A stretch of DNA of 17,747 nucleotides, taken from contig JAPLMO010000298.1 in the NCBI GenBank assembly GCA_026386995.1, positions 1 through 17,747 of the forward strand. The letters are read 5' to 3'. The position numbers and the translations under genes are program-made. This document shows, piece after piece, positions 1 through 6,287 of the stretch. Source of the DNA: Planctomycetota bacterium. GTDB taxonomy: Bacteria > Planctomycetota > Phycisphaerae > FEN-1346. Position 1 is the stretch's first letter; each line of letters starts with the position of its first letter. Under the pieces are notes generated by a model. That model saw only the letters and a list, made by a program, of their open reading frames with translations. It ran no database searches and had not been told where the DNA came from.

Positions 1-15
1 GCCGCAAGGCAGTTC

Positions 16-224
16 CTTGCCTTTGTTCAGTTTTTCACTCTGCATTCTTCACTCTGCACTCTGCGCTCCGGTTCCCGGTTGCCGCCGGTCCACCCCGCGG
101 CAGTGCCGCGGGCTTGTTTCTGGTTCCCTGGCCTGCCCGCCTCTGGCGAGTTCCCACTTCCCACCTGCGCCGTTGCCGTTGCCTTTGTTGAGTTCTTCAC
201 TCTGCATTCTGCACTCTGCACTTC
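16..224. repeat. Direct repeat pair of CTCTGCATTC/CTGCACTCTGC type
   Basis: Two near-copies lie at about 16-66 and 177-224. Each starts with CTTGCC or GTTGCC followed by TTTGTT, then runs into iterated heptamers such as TCTGCAT, TCTGCAC and TCTGCGC. The spacer between them contains the hairpin listed separately. No convincing reading frame spans them. I read them as dispersed low-complexity intergenic repeats. Confidence 0.6.
94..121 (+). terminator. Possible rho-independent terminator
   Basis: A 9-bp perfect stem (CCCGCGGCA at 94-102, TGCCGCGGG at 104-112) is followed by CTTGTTTCTGG. The tail resembles those of the terminators after the TrpB2 and PDZ genes. The one-base loop is too tight as drawn, so the top pairs would have to open. 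It would end a plus-strand gene lying left of the window. The T-run is interrupted, so the call is tentative. Confidence 0.3.
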
Positions 225-225
225 G

Positions 226-305
226 CCCCCCAAAAAGGGGACACCTATGACGCCTGTGAAAGATTTCACGAACGTAAGTGTTTTTGCAAAAGTGCCACTT
301 ACGTC
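226..305. repeat. Composite palindromic unit, copy 1
   Basis: The unit has three parts: a C6-A5-G4 hairpin (226-240), a GTGAAA-GA-TTTCAC hairpin (256-269), and a longer inverted repeat (about 270-305). The last has arms ACGTAAGTG and CACTTACGT around the core TTTTGCAAAA. The outer hairpin and the ACGTAAGTG inverted repeat recur at 474-543. Such units resemble REP or transposon-end material, but no transposase lies nearby. An open frame through here (79-501, plus) looks like translated repeat and I do not call it a gene. Confidence 0.6.
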
Positions 306-473
306 GCTTGCGACTCGTCAAAAACCGCTCCAGAAGGCACAAAACGCTATCAAGTTCCGATCAAAAACTGGCAAAACTGATCAAAAAGGACCGGGTTTCG
401 TCTTGCCCATCTTAACATTTCAGCGCGCCACCCCCTCTGGCGCTAGCGCCAAGGCCGTTTTTACCTTTTCGGA

Positions 474-543
474 CCCCCAAAAAGGGGGTACGCCGCTCTA
501 ATAATTGACGTAAGTGTTTCTGCAAAAATGCGACTTACGTCAA
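474..543. repeat. Composite palindromic unit, copy 2
   Basis: A perfect CCCCC-AAAAA-GGGGG hairpin (474-488) is followed by an inverted repeat at 505-543. The arms are TTGACGTAAGT and its complement (one end mismatch) around TTTCTGCAAAAATGC. Order and spacing resemble copy 1 at 226-305. A 14-bp palindrome, TGGCGCTAGCGCCA (438-451), lies between the copies. From 544 to about 655 I see no feature. Confidence 0.6.
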
Positions 544-655
544 GGGCCAAAACGGCGGGAACCAGAAAGCACCAACGACCCCGCGGCACATTTAGCCGGC
601 GACCTCGGTCGCGATTGGCGCCCGAGTAAACACATACCACGCAACAGCCCGCCGC

Positions 656-676
656 GGCGGCCAGGCTGCGGCCGCC
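656..676 (-). terminator. Hairpin just downstream of the BatA-type gene
   Basis: GGCGGCC (656-662) pairs with GGCCGCC (670-676) around a 7-base loop, 24 bases beyond the stop of the minus-strand gene at 701. No T-run follows on the minus strand, so it may be only a transcript-end stabiliser. Confidence 0.25.
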
Positions 677-700
677 CTCGCTAGTGACGCGCTACTGAGC

Positions 701-2479
701 CTATCGCGCAACGCGGGCGCGGGCTAGGAGAACGACCAGGGCGGCGGCGGCCAGGTAGGGCCATAGTTCCGCGAGGGCCGCGCGGCGTTTGGCCTCGACG
801 GACTTGCGGATCGCCTCGATGGCCGCCTGCGAATCATCGCGGTCGGGGCCGGACCGGAACCCTTCATCGGTGCCGATGAAACTCGTGCCGATCACCGCCC
901 CCCTTTCGTCGGCAGAGATGCCCGGCTTGCCGGGGGCAACGCGGCTGCGTCCCGGAAGCGGCTCGAAAGGCCGGTAGGTTATGTAGCCTGCGGCGCGCGA
1001 TTCCTTCGGCACGAGCCACTCCAGCGCCCGCGACCAGAAGACCGGGAAGCCCGCCCGGCGGGGCCAATCGGTGGACGCTTCATCGAAGCCGAAGAGGATC
1101 GCCAGCCGCCGCGACCCTGATTCGCGCCACGTGACCGCGAGCGGCGCCTCCGGCGTGCCGAGCAGCAGATCGGCCGGGGCCTCAAACGCATACCGGCGCA
1201 CAGGCGCAAGGCGCGGCGGCTCAAGATACAGCGCCTGGGCCAGCGGATGAGCCGGCGCAACACGCCACTCGGGCGTGACAAGGCCACGACCGTCGCCGTG
1301 TGCGGCGACGGCTAAACGGTCGGAAGCCGGCCCGTCAATCGGCCGCACGAGGCCCACGGCTTGCGGCGGGAGGATGACGGCGGCGGGGCCAGTCCAGTCG
1401 GCAGGGATGGCCTCGCCGCACGCGATGAGCAGGTCCGCCTGGCCGGGCTGGACTTTCGCGTCCGGCTGAACCTCCATCACTTCCGTCTCGTCGCAGGCCG
1501 CAAGCGCGCGGCGAAGTGCGGGGTCGGTGGTTCCAGCGAGCGCGATACGCAGGCGGGCGGCGGGCTCCAGCGTCAGGTGGGCGGCGTTGTCGTCCGGAAA
1601 GTCGTCGCCGCGCCCGGTGAGGCCGACATAGAGTTGCTTCGGAAGCGGCGCATCCATGGCGATGGTCCTCTCGGCCTCGGCGCTGGGAAAAACGAAATCG
1701 GGGATGGTCGCCAGGACCTTATCGTCGCCCATGACAACGAGCGGGGCGGCCTCGGCGCGAGGCGCGGCCCGCGCGTTCGCGAAGAGCCACCAGCGGCCGG
1801 CCTCGATCCGGCACGCCACCCGCCGCAGCCCGACGTTGCGGGACTCGCGGCCGGTCGCCACGACGTACACGTTCGGCGGCATCTTGGCCGGCGGCGCAAG
1901 GTCGGTCACCGCCACAAGGGGGAGGTCCCCGTGAGCGGCACTTTCGGCCGCCACGACCGACCAGAGGTCAGAGACGACAAGCACCGGCTCCCACGGGTCG
2001 GCGGCGCGTGCCGCCAGGTCAGAGGCCCGCACCTCCTCGCCCGCGACGGCGCCGTCGGCGCCCGGCACGTAGACGACGCGAATCGGCGTATCCTGGAGGG
2101 CCTGGAGAATCGGCTTGGCCTGCGCACGGGCGTTGTACCAGACGAACTCGTACTTGCCACCGCCCTCGGCCAGCATGTGGGCCGAGCGGTCGATAACGAG
2201 CGTTGCGACGGGCTCCGCCGGCGCCGAGGTCTTCAGGGCCGGGCGCGAGCACGCGAGGACCACAAGGAGCACTGCGGCGGCGTCGAGCCAGATCAGCGGG
2301 TCCTTGAGGCGGACGCGGGCCGACGGCTTTCCGGCGGCGCCTTCGGGCAGAACGCGCCGCCAGAGCATCAGCGACCCGACTCGAACCGGGCGGCCCCGCG
2401 GCGCCAGCAATCCCCACAGAAAGACCGCCGGCACGAGCATCAGGCCCGCCAGCGACCAGGGAGAGAGGAATTCCATCAT
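701..2479 (-). CDS. BatA/vWA-type membrane protein with degenerate MIDAS
   Basis: This 592-residue protein has the layout of the BatA family (aerotolerance-regulator N-terminal domain). A membrane segment at about 8-25 is followed by a short loop with SLMLWRRVLP, a second membrane segment at about 63-78, a vWA-like start (VATLVIDRSAH, 91-101), and a last membrane segment at about 572-586. The C-terminal third has the FGFDEASTDWP..FPVFWSRALEWLVP stretch usual in these proteins. The metal site expected as DxSxS reads DRSAH, so metal binding is doubtful. The start is a double ATG (2479 and 2476) behind a weak GGTGA. In many bacteria such genes sit with moxR and a DUF58 gene; here the neighbour upstream is the proline-rich protein, about 200 bp away across a palindromic element. 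The exact role is unknown; envelope stress or protein assembly is a guess. Confidence 0.75.
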   Translation of the reverse strand: MMEFLSPWSLAGLMLVPAVFLWGLLAPRGRPVRVGSLMLWRRVLPEGAAGKPSARVRLKDPLIWLDAAAVLLVVLACSRPALKTSAPAEPVATLVIDRSAHMLAEGGGKYEFVWYNARAQAKPILQALQDTPIRVVYVPGADGAVAGEEVRASDLAARAADPWEPVLVVSDLWSVVAAESAAHGDLPLVAVTDLAPPAKMPPNVYVVATGRESRNVGLRRVACRIEAGRWWLFANARAAPRAEAAPLVVMGDDKVLATIPDFVFPSAEAERTIAMDAPLPKQLYVGLTGRGDDFPDDNAAHLTLEPAARLRIALAGTTDPALRRALAACDETEVMEVQPDAKVQPGQADLLIACGEAIPADWTGPAAVILPPQAVGLVRPIDGPASDRLAVAAHGDGRGLVTPEWRVAPAHPLAQALYLEPPRLAPVRRYAFEAPADLLLGTPEAPLAVTWRESGSRRLAILFGFDEASTDWPRRAGFPVFWSRALEWLVPKESRAAGYITYRPFEPLPGRSRVAPGKPGISADERGAVIGTSFIGTDEGFRSGPDRDDSQAAIEAIRKSVEAKRRAALAELWPYLAAAALVVLLARARVAR

Positions 2480-2502
2480 TTCACCAATGCGCGGCTGCGC
2501 CG

Positions 2503-2656
2503 AATGACTAGTGGCCTGTCACGATTGACTCTGTGGGTGCCACGGCTGCGCCTTGTGCAGCCGTGGTCGTCGGCATGAACGCACGGCTGCAAAATGCGCA
2601 GCCGTGGCACCCTCACTATCAAAGTTGACGGACTACTACTATGCTAATGACTAGTG
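2503..2656. repeat. Imperfect inverted-repeat element flanked by 11-bp direct repeats
   Basis: The core arms are GGGTGCCACGGCTGCGC... (from 2535) and its complement (to 2612), about 30 nt each with few mismatches. Weaker arm similarity continues outward to about 2510 and 2639. AATGACTAGTG occurs at 2503-2513 and again at 2646-2656, like a target duplication, although it does not abut both arms symmetrically. The core is related to the palindrome at 13524-13612. It fills the gap between the two minus-strand genes and could weaken their co-transcription. Confidence 0.6.
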
Positions 2657-2675
2657 ACTAACGGGAGCCTCGCTC

Positions 2676-3413
2676 TTACAGTTTTTCCTGCTCGGCCAGG
2701 ATGCGCGTCGCCCGGGTAATGAGGAGGAAATTCTTCCCCTCATAGACGGTGACGATGCCCGAGATGCGCCACTTGGCGTGGCGTTTGCCCCGCTCGGTGG
2801 CGTTCTCAAGCAGTTCGCGCTGGGTGTTCTCGAGGAGTTGCATGGGCTTATCGCCGGAATCGAAGACAAAGAGCGGTCGGCCGAGCGGGTCGACTTCCAG
2901 TCGCCCCTCGCGGTCGAAAAGCCGCTTGCCTTCGTCGATGGCGTCGGACTTCTTCTTGGCTACAGGCCGCGGGCCGGGCTTGAACGGGGCCTCTTTCTTC
3001 ACCTCCGGAATCGGGGGAATGTCGACGTCCGGCATCTGCGGCGGCGGGATAATGCTCTCCAGGCCATCGGTCTTCGGCGGCTCGGCGGTCTTCCTCGGAA
3101 TGGCAACCGGGGCGGGCTTCGCAGGCGCAGGCGTCGGCTCCTCGGTTTGTCTCGGGATGGCGACCGGGCCGTTCTTGTCCGGCTCTTCTGTTTGCCTCGG
3201 AATAGCCACCGGCCCGTTCTTCGCCGACGGCGGTTCCGGCGCCGTGGCGGGCGGGGCGGGCGGAGCAGACGAAGCAGGCGCACTCGGCGCAGGCGCCGGC
3301 GGAGGGGCCGCCGACGGCCCCTGCTGCGATTGCTCACCCAGGATTGCCGCGGCGCCCCACCATCCGGCGCCCACTATCATGACTACGGCCGCAACGACGG
3401 CTGCACGCTTCAT
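2676..3413 (-). CDS. Membrane-anchored proline-rich protein of unknown function
   Basis: I chose the ATG at 3413 because GGAGG lies 9 bases upstream; an in-frame GTG at 3434 has no such site and would add seven residues. The 245-residue product has an N-terminal hydrophobic anchor or signal (about 4-25), then a long Pro/Ala-rich region (about 33-150). That region contains three copies of a PVAIPR(Q/K)T(E/A)EP repeat (66-78, 81-93, 101-112). A charged folded-looking tail follows (about 160-240), including PLFVFDSGD, PMQLLENTQ and RISGIVTVYEGKNFLLI. I recall similar tails in planctomycete hypothetical proteins, but I cannot assign a function. The shape suggests an inner-membrane anchor with a flexible arm and a periplasmic domain. 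It is probably transcribed from the promoter at 3470-3498. Confidence 0.7.
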   Translation of the reverse strand: MKRAAVVAAVVMIVGAGWWGAAAILGEQSQQGPSAAPPPAPAPSAPASSAPPAPPATAPEPPSAKNGPVAIPRQTEEPDKNGPVAIPRQTEEPTPAPAKPAPVAIPRKTAEPPKTDGLESIIPPPQMPDVDIPPIPEVKKEAPFKPGPRPVAKKKSDAIDEGKRLFDREGRLEVDPLGRPLFVFDSGDKPMQLLENTQRELLENATERGKRHAKWRISGIVTVYEGKNFLLITRATRILAEQEKL

Positions 3414-3469
3414 AGCCGCTCGCCTCCAATCCACGGCTTCAAGACAGACTGCTCCCGCCTATGCGGACC

Positions 3470-3498
3470 ATTTTACGCCTTTGCACGGCTTCCGCCAA
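3470..3498 (-). promoter_or_regulatory. Sigma70-like promoter for the proline-rich protein gene
   Basis: Read on the minus strand: TTGGCG (3498-3493), a 17-base spacer, then TAAAAT (3475-3470). This predicts a start of transcription near 3463 and a leader of about 50 bases to the ATG at 3413. Confidence 0.55.
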
Positions 3499-3508
3499 GG
3501 AATTGTGA

Positions 3509-3676
3509 CCTGCCCTGTGAGGCCTCAGTTACGTGCGCATTCCCTATCGGGTGTGGCACGGCTGGCTTGTCCAGCCGTGGCGGACGGCCGCTGGCGATAC
3601 CCCCGGCTGGACAAGCCAGCCGTGCCACACCCCGCAATCTGGAGGGGCGCACGTAACTGAGGCCTTACCCTGCCCT
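3509..3676. mobile_element. Miniature inverted-repeat element with 8-bp target duplication
   Basis: The element spans 3517-3668 (152 bp). Terminal inverted repeats of 22 bp (3517-3538 and 3647-3668) match at 21 positions and contain GGCCTCAGTTACGTGCGC. CCTGCCCT abuts both ends (3509-3516 and 3669-3676), as expected of a target-site duplication. On the right-hand end the terminus reads GTAAGG inward. Termini starting GTAA with 8-bp duplications are what I recall for the IS66 family, so a non-autonomous IS66-like element is a reasonable inference. Nested inside is a perfect 29-bp inverted repeat (3549-3577 and 3604-3632) whose left arm is identical to the palindrome at 7128-7162. There is no coding capacity. 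Confidence 0.75.
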
Positions 3677-3728
3677 CGGCTGCAAACGCCTACCGCTGCC
3701 GTAAGGACGACACATGCCTATGTTCCAG

Positions 3729-3764
3729 AAAACACGCGCGGCGGGCCTCCGGACCCGCCGCGCG
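3729..3764 (-). terminator. Rho-independent terminator of the PDZ protein gene
   Basis: A perfect 11-bp stem (3735-3745 with 3754-3764, CGCGCGGCGGG type) has an 8-base loop. On the minus strand it is followed by TGTTTTCTGG. It lies 20 bases past the PDZ gene stop. It has the same architecture and tail as the terminator after the TrpB2 gene. Confidence 0.75.
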
Positions 3765-3784
3765 GCATGATATACGGCAGATTG

Positions 3785-5044
3785 TCACTCGCGATTCGGC
3801 TTCTTCTCGATCCGGTCCAAGCGGCGTTCGATGTCGCCCAGGCGTTTGTCGATCTGGTCGAGGCGCTGGAGGATCTTCCCGATGTCCTTGCCCACATCGT
3901 ACGGTTCCGCGTGCAGGCGCGGCGCCTCGGGCGGCACCGGCATCGCATGCGGCCTCTGAGGGTACTGCGGCATCTCCGGTGACGGCGCCGGCATGTTTGG
4001 GCCCGGCCCGGGGAACGGCCCGCCGCTTCCGCCGCGGTGTGCGCTGCCCTCTTCAAGCCAGCGTCGCAACTGGTCCATGTAGTTCCGGAGTTCCGGGACT
4101 TGCTCGCCTAAGCCTTCCGGCGTCTCGAAGAACCGGCCGCCCGGCCGCCCGTGTTCTTCGGCGGGGCGCTGTCCGAGTTTGACCTCGACCTCGCGCTTCT
4201 TGCCCGAGCGGTAATAATCTATACGGACCGTGTCGCCCGGTTTGCGGCCGCGGATGCGGTCGCCCAGATCGCCTGGCGCGGCAACTTCCTTGCCATCGAC
4301 GGCTGTGATAACGTCGCCCGGCAAGAGGCCCGCCTGGGCCGCAGGGCTGTTGTCTTGCAGGCTGTTGATAAGGACGCCTCGGTCCGTGCCGGCGAGTTTC
4401 TTTATGTCTTCCGTCAGTGGCGCCGCGATGACGCCCATGTAGGCTTCCGCCGACGATTCACGTTCCGGCCCTTCTGCGCGACGGGGCAGCCCCGGCCTCC
4501 GCTCGGGCCAAGCGGCCAGGGTGACTTGTTTCTCCACCTTCTTGCCATCGCGGGCACACTTGAGCGTCAGGCGGTCGCCGGGCTTGTGCCCGCGGACAAG
4601 GTCAACGAATTGCTGCGGGCCGGTGATTTGCGTGCCGTCGAGGCTGACGATAACGTCGCCCTCGGCCAAGCCGGCCTGTGCGGCAGGGCTCTCGGGCATG
4701 ACGGAGTCGATGCGAACGGCGGTTTCGCCGCCAGCCTTACCTTCCGCGGGTCCTACCATGACGCCGAGGTACGCCCCGGGCGAGCCTCGTTCGCCGGGCT
4801 CGGCGCGCATGTCTTTCAGGTCTGCCCCGCCCTCGATCCGCAGACCGCCCAGGTCGATGGCGTCGCCCGGCTTGACCTCTTTGCCGTTGATCCAGATGTG
4901 AATCTCAGGTTTGACGCCGCTCTCATCGACCGAAACCGTGACCCGCCCGGCGGCCGACGCCGCCCCCTGCCCCGCCGAAGCGGCGGATGCGGCCAGCAGC
5001 AGGGCCGCCGCCATACTGCCCAGAACCATCCACATCGTCTTCAT
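3785..5044 (-). CDS. Secreted double-PDZ protein with C-terminal coiled coil
   Basis: This 419-residue protein starts at an ATG with AAGGAG about 8 bases upstream. A signal peptide covers about 1-25 (hydrophobic core, AASAG end). After a short beta-rich region come two PDZ domains: PDZ1 at about 91-178 and PDZ2 at about 201-291. Both carry the SPAAQAGL..GDVI signature (119-132 and 233-246). A Gly/Pro/His-rich linker (about 335-380) leads to a heptad-like helix (about 384-415, ILQRLDQIDKRLGDIERRL), probably a coiled coil for oligomerisation. There is no trypsin-like protease domain and no catalytic His-Asp-Ser set, so this is not an HtrA/DegP protease. A periplasmic scaffold or chaperone-like adaptor is the best guess. 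It is monocistronic between its own candidate promoter and a strong terminator. Confidence 0.8.
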   Translation of the reverse strand: MKTMWMVLGSMAAALLLAASAASAGQGAASAAGRVTVSVDESGVKPEIHIWINGKEVKPGDAIDLGGLRIEGGADLKDMRAEPGERGSPGAYLGVMVGPAEGKAGGETAVRIDSVMPESPAAQAGLAEGDVIVSLDGTQITGPQQFVDLVRGHKPGDRLTLKCARDGKKVEKQVTLAAWPERRPGLPRRAEGPERESSAEAYMGVIAAPLTEDIKKLAGTDRGVLINSLQDNSPAAQAGLLPGDVITAVDGKEVAAPGDLGDRIRGRKPGDTVRIDYYRSGKKREVEVKLGQRPAEEHGRPGGRFFETPEGLGEQVPELRNYMDQLRRWLEEGSAHRGGSGGPFPGPGPNMPAPSPEMPQYPQRPHAMPVPPEAPRLHAEPYDVGKDIGKILQRLDQIDKRLGDIERRLDRIEKKPNRE

Positions 5045-5080
5045 GACCGACTCCTTTCGCTGTGCCCGATACCACTAACC

Positions 5081-5109
5081 ATGATACCACCCCGGCGACC
5101 AAGTTGAAA
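5081..5109 (-). promoter_or_regulatory. Candidate promoter of the PDZ protein gene
   Basis: On the minus strand: TTTCAA (5109-5104), a 17-base spacer, TATCAT (5086-5081). The -10 is close to consensus and the -35 is weak. The predicted leader is about 30 bases. Confidence 0.4.
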
Positions 5110-5161
5110 CAGGCCGCCGTAACCGCAAAGGCCGCTCAGTCGGGCACCTATCGAGCCCGGC

Positions 5162-5256
5162 CAGGGTGGCATGCCCACGCCGCCGTTCGCGTGGGCATGC
5201 TCCATGGCCGCGGCCACAACATGCCCAGCGAACAGCGCGCTGGGCATGCCACCCTG
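5162..5256. repeat. Nested multi-hairpin palindrome (GGTGGCATGCCCA family)
   Basis: The outer arms CAGGGTGGCATGCCCA (5162-5177) and its exact complement (5241-5256) enclose two further hairpins, GCATGCCCACGC/GCGTGGGCATGC (5169-5200) and CATGCCCAGCG/CGCTGGGCATG (about 5220-5249). The perfect palindrome TGGCCGCGGCCA (5205-5216) sits between them. The outer and inner pairings are mutually exclusive. It lies between divergent genes. Confidence 0.65.
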
Positions 5257-5311
5257 CTTGGGCCGAATGAGCGCCCAAAACTGCGCGGTTACCAGAGGCC
5301 GGGTAAATCAC

Positions 5312-5340
5312 TGGCTGCCGGCCGCGCCCTTTCCTATAAT
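5312..5340 (+). promoter_or_regulatory. Promoter of the lipid kinase-kdsA unit
   Basis: A perfect TATAAT lies at 5335-5340. A poor -35 match, TGGCTG (5312-5317), sits 17 bases upstream. Transcription would start near 5347, about 32 bases before the ATG at 5379, leaving AGGAG (5362-5366) in the leader. Confidence 0.5.
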
Positions 5341-5378
5341 TTCCTCCGCAATACTACACGCAGGAGAAACCGCTTTTT

Positions 5379-6257
5379 ATGCCGCAGGGCGCCGTTCACA
5401 TCATCGTGAACCCGGTCTCCGGACAGGGACACGATTCGGGGTTCCTCTCGGAACTGGTTCGGCACTTGGGCCTTCGGGGCTTTTCGCCCAAGGTCGAGCC
5501 GACCGAGCGCGCCGGGCACGCGAAAGACCTGGCGCACAGCGTGCCGGACAACGCCCACTGCATCGTCAGCATCGGCGGCGACGGAACGCACCGCGAAGTC
5601 CTTTCGGGCCTCGTGGGGCGGCCGGTTCCCGTCTGCGTGGTGTCCTCGGGCACAGAGAACGTCATGGCCAAGACGTTCGGCCTGCTGTCCAACTTAAAGG
5701 CCACCTTGCAACGGATCCAAACGAGGCGGATCGCGGCTGTCGACATCGGCATGGCCAACGCGCACCCCTTCGTCCTGTTCTCCGGGATCGGGTTCGACGC
5801 CGCGGTGACACAGGAGGTGCACGCAAAGCGACAGGGGCGGATCCTACGCGACTCCTATTACGCCACAATCGTAAGGCTGTTGTGGCGGTACCACTGGCCG
5901 CCGATCGCCGTAACGGTCGATGGCCGGCCGCTGGCGGATGATGCGGGCATGGTCCTGGTGGCCAACACGCCCGTTTACGCCGACCGGCTGCGGCTGGCGC
6001 CCGGGGCGCTGGGCGACGATGGGTTGCTCGACGTGGTCGCATTCCGCGCCCGCTCGCGGTGGCAACTGCTGGAAATGTTTGCGGCGGCCCGGCTCGGCAG
6101 GCACCTGGACCATCCGCGAGTCGCCCACGCCAAGGGCAAGCAGATCGAGGTCACGTGCGGCAGCGAACCCGTGCCGGCCCAGATCGATGGCGACGCGATG
6201 ATGACGACGCCGGTGACATATACCGTGTTGCCGAGGGCGGTGAGGTTGCTGGTGTAG
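5379..6257 (+). CDS. Diacylglycerol kinase family lipid kinase (YegS/DagK-like)
   Basis: The 292-residue length and motifs fit the DAGK catalytic-domain family, which phosphorylates diacylglycerol-like or related lipids from ATP at the cytoplasmic membrane face. Visible motifs are the N-terminal HIIVNPVSGQG (7-17), the nucleotide-binding SIGGDGT (64-70) with HREVLSG following, SSGTENVMAKTFG (89-101, in place of the common GTxNxxA), FSGIGFDA (134-141), LAPGALGDDGLLDVV (206-220) and QIDGD (268-272). All the usual landmarks are present, so the enzyme is probably active; the exact lipid cannot be told. The start is supported by AGGAG 12 bases upstream and a clear TATAAT. kdsA follows after a 30-base gap to its chosen start, so the two are probably co-transcribed and serve envelope lipid synthesis. 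Confidence 0.85.
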   Translation: MPQGAVHIIVNPVSGQGHDSGFLSELVRHLGLRGFSPKVEPTERAGHAKDLAHSVPDNAHCIVSIGGDGTHREVLSGLVGRPVPVCVVSSGTENVMAKTFGLLSNLKATLQRIQTRRIAAVDIGMANAHPFVLFSGIGFDAAVTQEVHAKRQGRILRDSYYATIVRLLWRYHWPPIAVTVDGRPLADDAGMVLVANTPVYADRLRLAPGALGDDGLLDVVAFRARSRWQLLEMFAAARLGRHLDHPRVAHAKGKQIEVTCGSEPVPAQIDGDAMMTTPVTYTVLPRAVRLLV

Positions 6258-6287
6258 AAGTGCGGTAACTGAAAAATGGAGGCCCCC

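Noticed and set aside
79..501. Plus-strand open frame of 140 codons in the left non-coding region
   Set aside because: It runs through the palindromic repeats, has no good ribosome site and its product (SDPQKGGTP, TFQRATPSG stretches) looks like translated repeat.
1361..2578. Plus-strand 405-codon frame opposite the BatA-type gene
   Set aside because: Arg/Gly/His-rich shadow of a GC-rich gene; the minus-strand product has clear membrane and vWA-like features.
2749..3660. Plus-strand frames of about 300 codons opposite the proline-rich gene
   Set aside because: Low-complexity shadow of the Pro/Ala repeats; it continues through the MITE and has no recognisable domain.
4151..5107. Plus-strand 318-codon frame opposite the PDZ gene
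   Set aside because: The PDZ signatures, signal peptide and ribosome site are on the minus strand.
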